Assembly (NCBI RefSeq): GCF_945859705.1
Contig: NC_079137.1
Location: 55,522,552 to 55,586,551 of the forward strand
From: Episyrphus balteatus
Lineage: Eukaryota; Arthropoda; Insecta; Diptera; Syrphidae
Direction: 5' to 3'
Length of the DNA stretch: 64,000 nt
Shown: positions 59,327 to 64,000 of the stretch, one piece after another
Position numbering within the stretch: position 1 is the stretch's first letter
Layout: each line of letters begins with the position of its first letter
The notes under the pieces: model-generated
The model's input: only the letters and a program-made list of their open reading frames with translations
What the model was told of the DNA's origin: nothing
Databases searched by the model: none
Position numbers and translations under genes: made by a program

Positions 59327-59765
59327 ACTGAGGGAAAAAACGCAACGTAAAATGGAATATGATCGACGTTGATTTAACGTTGAAAAAAATAACATGAAAC
59401 ATCTTTAAATTAAAATTGAAATAACGTAAGAATTTTTTTTATTTTTGTCGGATTTCAGCTTTTGTTGCATTTTAACACTCTTATTTCCAACCTTGTGATA
59501 GCACGTTGGTAAAGCATTCCCCTAGAGATCCAAGAGTTGTAGGTTCGATTCCCAGTGGCTGTCAATTTTTTCTTTTTTTTTTTTAATAAATTGATGATTT
59601 TTTTCAAAGTTGAAACAACGTTGAATTAAAGATGTTTTATAACGGCAAACCACTTTAAACTAACGATGTTCTAATTTGATTTTAAAATTTTCGTCTTCAA
59701 CGCAAAATCATACCGAAAATAGTTGAATCAACGGGGTTTTCGTTGATTTTAAGTTGTTTTTTCCG
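59327..59765. mobile_element. MITE-like element with CACTGAGGGAAAAAAC end and a tRNA-like core
   Basis: The left end CACTGAGGGAAAAAACGCAA is partly mirrored on the right by AGTTGTTTTTTCCG. AACGTTGATTTAACGTTG and TTGAAACAACGTTGAATTAA lie in the arms. Both the end motif and the tRNA-like core parallel 22311-22741. The right terminus is decayed, so its limit is approximate. Confidence 0.5.
59488..59562 (+). other. tRNA-like sequence with consensus box B
   Basis: TAGCACGTTGGTAAAGC (box A-like, 59499-59515) and GGTTCGATTCC (box B, 59542-59552, exact match to the consensus) sit at tRNA spacing, with an AGAGTTGTAG segment before box B resembling a variable/T arm. Acceptor pairing is poor. A tRNA-derived pol III promoter within a mobile element is the likeliest reading. 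Confidence 0.6.
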
Positions 59766-59884
59766 TTTTTTTTAATTTCATGTTATGACAGTTAAAGTTC
59801 TTGTTTGGCATGACCAAAGAAATATTCACGCTAAGTAATATTCACTTGATAAAAGGCGTTAACTATCTTAACGGATGTTGAATC

Positions 59885-60681
59885 GGGAGCGTATCGGAAT
59901 CCCGCTTTTTAAAATCCCGTTTTTCGAAAATCCCGAAAAAAAAGTTTCAAAATCCCGTTTACTAAAATACCGCTTTTTTAAATCCCGTTTTCTGAAATCC
60001 CGCATTTTAAAATCCCATCAAATCCCGAATATCCCGATTTTTTTTTACAAAATACATGCTTAATTCACAAATAAAAAAATCATGAGAAATAGACAAACAA
60101 TTAGTAAAACTGATTTTTTGCGTTGTAAAGCCCACACAATATGTACCTTCAACACATTATGAAAACGGTATTTCTTTTATAAAAACATAAAATGATTGAA
60201 GCCTTAAATTGAGTTCACAAATAAAAGAAATTTCATTTATTTAAATATCAAAATTGTTGAAATGCATCTAAATACCTATAAGTTGAAATATATTTAAATG
60301 AAATTTCTTTTGATTATGTAGTGTGTACTTAATTTAAGGTGTTGTGATCATTTTATGTTATTATTAATCTTTTCGATTATCACGATTTGATTGTTCTTTT
60401 GAAACTTTAAAGTAAATATTAGTTTGTTAATTGATTTCTTTTTAGTATCACATTCCTTACTTTTTCTTATTTTTTTTTATATATTATATTTTTTATTAAA
60501 GGTTTTAATTAAATCGTGCGATTTTTTAAATAAAACAACTAGTTTTGCTTGCAAAATCGGGATAATAAAAAACGGGATTATAAAAATCGGGATTTAAAAA
60601 ATCGGGATAATAAAAAACGGGATTTTAAAAGCGGGATTTAAAAAAACGGGAATATAAAAAACGGGATATCGAACCCAACCC
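59885..60681. mobile_element. Mutator/Rehavkus-like palindromic element E1, AAAATCCCG arms
   Basis: A perfect 9-bp duplication, TGTTGAATC (59876-59884 and 60682-60690), flanks GGGAGCGTATCGG on the left and CGAACCCAACCC on the right. The left arm holds about ten units around AAAATCCCGTTTT, the right arm about eight inverted units (ACGGGATTTTAAAA). The 490-bp centre is AT-rich with an inverted AAAGAAATTTCATTTA pair (about 60225 and 60300). 9-bp duplications are typical of the Mutator superfamily. From memory the Rehavkus group in it has repeat-rich long ends. No transposase. The 62-codon frame at 59875 reads the repeats. Confidence 0.8.
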
Positions 60682-60690
60682 TGTTGAATC

Positions 60691-61390
60691 ATCTGGATTT
60701 AGTCACTGTGAGTTTTATATAAAGAAACATTCACATATTTTTTGAGATTTAGATGTGAAATATTTGGTGCTTTTATTAATTTAACTTGAACATGGGTCAC
60801 GCTTTCTCTTGCGTTCACTTATCACGTCAAAATAAGTATAGCAAGATTAGATATGGCTTCAACAAGGAGTTGTTATGTGTTCTGAATTTTATGAGTTCTT
60901 TTCAAATTGATGTGTTTAGTTCTTTTTATGACAAAATTAAGAATTAAAATATTATGTAGTTTTTCAAAATATCATAAATGAGTGATTTTTTATTTTCTAT
61001 AAAACCGATTTTATAATAATTGACTCTTCTGTTATACAGGGTACCCCAAAAGTAATCGTTCAAACGAAATATGCATATAAACCTACTTAAAGGCTCTCAG
61101 AATTTGGTAACTTGATTATCTCAATTCCTTTAGGTTTTTTATTAAATGCAGTGTTTGTGCTCTGAATAATATTTTCTTTCCCCTGTTCAGAATTGATTTT
61201 TATTTTTATAAATTCTTTCATTGGTTGGGTAAAATTTATTTAATTAGTTAATTTATTTCGTACTCCAATTCGTACCTAATTTTGCTATAAAATAAATTAA
61301 CAGTTTTAAGTTTTAAAAGAACTCAATTTCCAACTATTATCTTAGAACAGTACTCTGAAAAAAGTTTTATTAGTTTGACATGGTTAAAAA
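60691..61390. other. AT-rich DNA with a solo CAGGGTACCCCA-type end
   Basis: TATACAGGGTACCCCAAAAG at about 61034-61053 looks like one terminus of a TA-inserting MITE, but no mirrored partner lies within reach. No gene. Confidence 0.4.
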
Positions 61391-61894
61391 GGGAGCGGGT
61401 CATAATTCCGCTTTTCAAAATTCTGTACGACAAAATTCTGTGGGGTCAAAATACTGTAATACCATAATTCTGTACGTCATTATACTGTAAATACAAAATT
61501 CTGTACGTCAAAATAATGTATCAACAAAATACTGACATGCAAAATTCTGTTTTGTAAAATTCTGTACGGCAAAATACTGTATATCAAAATTCTGTAAAAA
61601 TGCTGTAAAAAAATATCGTTTTGATAATGTAAAAAAGTGCGCGCGCACTTTTTTACATTATCAAAACGATATTTTTTTACAGCATTTTTACAGAATTTTG
61701 ATTTACAGAATTTTGATGTACAGAATTTTGAAATACAGCATTTTGACCAACCAGAATTTTGCTATACAGAATTTTGCCTTTCAGAATTTTGTTCCTACAG
61801 CATTTTGCACATACAGAATTTTGACATACAGTATTTTGGCATACAGTATTTTGAATACAGAATTTTGCAACATACAGAATTTCGACCCCAACCC
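61391..61894. mobile_element. Mutator/Rehavkus-like palindromic element E2, CAAAATTCTG arms
   Basis: A perfect 9-bp duplication, GGTTAAAAA (61382-61390 and 61895-61903), flanks GGGAGCGGGTC on the left and GACCCCAACCC on the right. Each arm has about 14 units of roughly 15 bases around CAAAATTCTGTACGG. The outermost left unit (ATTCCGCTTTT) is intermediate between this motif and the CCCG motif of E1. The arms meet without a spacer in a 120-bp perfect palindrome (61583-61702). Because the unit length is divisible by three, frames of 80-88 codons with QNFDVQNFE-like repeats arise on both strands. They are not genes. Confidence 0.85.
61583..61702. repeat. 120-bp perfect palindrome, no spacer, centred on GTGCGCGCGCAC
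   Basis: Base-by-base comparison about the axis between 61642 and 61643 shows complementarity from 61583 to 61702 without mismatch. The first mismatch is 61582 against 61703. The centre is an alternating purine-pyrimidine stretch (61637-61648) flanked by A and T runs. Confidence 0.9.
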
Positions 61895-61906
61895 GGTTAA
61901 AAAAAC

Positions 61907-62737
61907 GGGATCGGGTCAAAATTCTGGCTTCAAAATTCTGCTTTTCAAAATTCTGCTTTTTTAACGAAAATTCTGTTTTTCAAAATTCTGCTTTTTTTCT
62001 ATTCTGCTTTTCAAAATTCTGCTTTTTAAAATTCTGCTTTTCAAAATTCTGCCAGCATTAAACTTGAACAAAAAAATTCTGCCAATTCTGTTTTTTTTTT
62101 TATAGCATATGCGCTGACTAAAGAAAAATACACCTCATTAATGTAATTCAACTTTGGTACTTTCCTAAATTTTTTTGTTTAAGTGTCGCAAATATTTTTT
62201 AAAATGCATGAACTGACTTTCTTTCAAATAAAATCTTTTACTTATTGGAACCGATGTTGTTTGATACAAAATATTCCTTTTCTTATTCAAATTTTTGAAT
62301 ATTCATCTTTATTTGATAAATTAAAAAAATTTGAATTATTTTCGGAAATGTTTAGTATTAAAAACCTTTTCTTAAATTTATTCATTTATAAAACAAAAAT
62401 TAATATGCATTTAAAGAATGACAAATTATGTAGGTAAGTAATCAAATAAGCAGAAAATTTTTCAAGAAGATGATTTTACAGAATTTTGCAAAAAATTAAA
62501 AAAGGGTTTGGAAAATGTTAAAAAGCGCGCGCTTTTTAACATTTTCCAAACACTTTTTTATTTTTTTGCAGAATTTTGAAAAACAGAATTTTGAAAAACA
62601 GAATTTTGAAAAACAGAATTTTGAAAAGCAGAATTTTGAAAAGCAGAATTTTGAAAGCAGAATTTTGTAAAGCAGAATTTTGAAAGCAGAATTTTGACAA
62701 AAGAATTTTGACCCCGGCAGAATTTTGACCCCAACCC
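61907..62737. mobile_element. Mutator/Rehavkus-like element E3, inserted directly beside E2
   Basis: A perfect 9-bp duplication, TAAAAAAAC (61898-61906 and 62738-62746), flanks GGGATCGGGTC on the left and GACCCCAACCC on the right. The arms consist of CAAAATTCTGCTTTT units (left 61917-62095, right 62555-62727). A second palindrome core lies at 62506-62551, centred on GCGCGCGC. About 370 bases of non-repeat DNA sit in the left half, so the element is lopsided. The 107-codon minus frame reads SKFCFTKFCFQNS-type repeats and is not a gene. Confidence 0.85.
62506..62551. repeat. 46-bp perfect palindrome centred on GCGCGCGC
   Basis: Complementary about the axis between 62528 and 62529 from 62506 to 62551. 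Pairing continues outward with single mismatches. It is the counterpart of the palindrome in E2 with a different sequence. Confidence 0.85.
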
Positions 62738-62746
62738 TAAAAAAAC

Positions 62747-63960
62747 ATGTCCCATCATTGCAGTTTTTAAATAAGTATGAAAAATCAAAATATAAAAATT
62801 TCTAGAGCTGAGATCCGAACGAAAGGTATACAATTTGAATTCTATTAAACTGGTTTTTTTCAGCTTAGACACTTCATTCAAATGACAATTCGAACGATTT
62901 GAGGGTCACTGTGGCGTATGCGTAACTTTTATGTAAATACAAAAGCTTCAGACAGACGTTAGTAAAAAATTTCCATGGTTGACCAAATTATCTAGAAATT
63001 TGATTTAGTTTAAGCATTTTCTAATATTTTAAATTATTTTCATACATAACTGTTCGTCAAACCAATACCTACTTTTATTTGCTTCTCTCTTTGCTCCAAA
63101 TAAAAATCTTATAATCTTTGGTAGTTTAACTCTGCGTTAAGAATTTCTGCCTATACACAATTTGTGACCTTCCACCACTTTTTATCCTCATTTGAAAATT
63201 ATTCTTAAAATAAATAGATGTTATCATAATAAAGTTCCATTCAATTTTTAACAGAATTTTCCATTTTAGGGAAAAACCGGATAATCGAGCTTTGACTGTC
63301 TAATTACCCATTAAATATGTTTTTTTTTATCACTTTTTCTCTCTTTTATATTTATAGAACCTGACAAAAAATTATTCCAAACACGTACTACTGATGGAAG
63401 TTACCTCGAATTAATCAATTTGTTTATACACATTATATTTTTTCTTTCAATATTAAATTCTCGTGTAATTTAGTCTTTTATATTTATTTCATATCGACAA
63501 CATGTCAATTATTATAAGTAGGCACTTTAAATTGATGATATACATTTGATAGATCGTTTAACCATTTTAATAAAAATAAACCATGTTCAAATATAACGTG
63601 CCTTTTGTTTGCATATAATTATATTTATTTATTTTTTTTTTTTAAATGATTTATTTATTCATTCAATTTTATTGAAAAAAAAAAAATATACATAATATTA
63701 CCGACATGTAAAGTCATTTTGTAATATAAATATTAATAAATCACTACTGAGAAGGTGTTAAATAAAAAAATTTGTATTCAGTTATTAAATTTAAAAAAAA
63801 AATTAAATGTTGATGATATTTTATAAACAATTAAATTAGTTCGCATGAAAAAATTGAAATTCCATTCAGAATCCATCAAATTATTTCCTGAATGATTGAA
63901 GGAATAATATCAAAAACAATTTATACAGATGAATGAATGAAATAATTGACTTATATATAT
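62747..63960. other. Intron 3' end region; contains third 'CACTGTGGCGTATGCGTAA' motif
   Basis: GGGTCACTGTGGCGTATGCG at 62902-62921 is the third copy of the motif seen at 18.95 and 50.16 kb. No gene. T runs and TA-rich sequence dominate. Confidence 0.4.
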
Positions 63961-64000
63961 TTTTCTTTTTTTATTTTTAGATATGGATAAATGTAAATCA
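63961..64000 (+). CDS. Candidate splice acceptor and start of a coding exon (cut by window end)
   Basis: A pyrimidine tract (TTTTTCTTTTTTTATTTTTAG) ends in AG at 63979-63980. The exon would begin ATATGGATAAATG, with ATG at 63983 opening MDKCKS to the window edge. A leader intron ending two bases before an ATG is common in large insect genes with distant promoters. The call rests on the acceptor alone, since only 20 exon bases are visible and the protein cannot be identified. Confidence 0.3.

Noticed and set aside
59488..59562. Functional tRNA gene
   Set aside because: A and B boxes are good, but acceptor and anticodon stems do not form clearly and the sequence is inside a MITE. Called tRNA-like only.
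61637..61964. Three overlapping frames of 80-88 codons with QNFDVQNFE/FCLSEFC-type repeats
   Set aside because: They read the 15-bp arm repeats of element E2 (and E3) in several frames and on both strands. The periodic peptide is a by-product of a unit length divisible by three.
59885..62737. CRISPR-like array of regularly spaced short repeats
   Set aside because: The repeats are in inverted arms with target duplications, lack unique spacers, and the genome is eukaryotic.
62558..62881. 107-codon minus-strand frame with FCFQNSAFQNS repeats
   Set aside because: Same explanation: it reads the right arm of element E3.

Overview
The window is 64 kb of very AT-rich eukaryotic DNA, most likely from an insect and probably a fly. 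The evidence is a recognisable mucolipin (TRPML) channel exon, spliceosomal introns, long A/T tracts, and a dense population of insect-style DNA transposon remnants. Genes are sparse. Only one coding exon is certain, the last exon of a TRPML gene on the + strand (600-1329), with its 3' UTR running to about 2.5 kb. The intron upstream of it (1-599) holds a decayed LINE reverse-transcriptase fragment.

From about 10.2 kb onward the non-repeat landmarks fit the 5' part of one large + strand gene. There is a GC-richer, TC-rich candidate leader exon with a consensus donor (about 10.3-11.27 kb). A second candidate first exon has a TATA box, an initiator and a donor (20.53-20.68 kb). At the right edge a splice acceptor is followed by an ATG in an open frame (63981-64000). 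If these belong together, 11.3-64 kb is intron with alternative promoters. The gene cannot be named from this window.

The rest is intergenic or intronic sequence shaped by transposons. I could define several elements down to their target-site duplications (TSDs). They are two hAT-type elements (8-bp TSDs, 11578-12743 and 44322-46256), three CACTG-ended fold-back elements (3-bp TSDs), one PIF/Harbinger-like MITE (TAA TSD), several TA-flanked fold-back MITEs, and three related palindromic elements with perfect 9-bp TSDs at 59.9-62.7 kb that look Mutator/Rehavkus-like. A recurring theme is element ends built from many copies of a short motif (CAAAATTCTG, AAAATCCCG, AGCGACTTTT, GTAATTGAAA, TTGAATCGAATT). 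Four tRNA-like sequences, a tandem array built on the palindrome GAGCATATGCTC, a LINE C-terminal fragment (about 49.1-49.6 kb) and two CTCF-like motifs complete the picture.

The most interesting region is 59.9-62.7 kb. Three members of one palindromic transposon family lie within 3 kb. They have the same asymmetric outer termini and 9-bp TSDs, but different short repeats in their arms, and one sits directly against the other's TSD. One contains a 120-bp perfect palindrome centred on GTGCGCGCGCAC.
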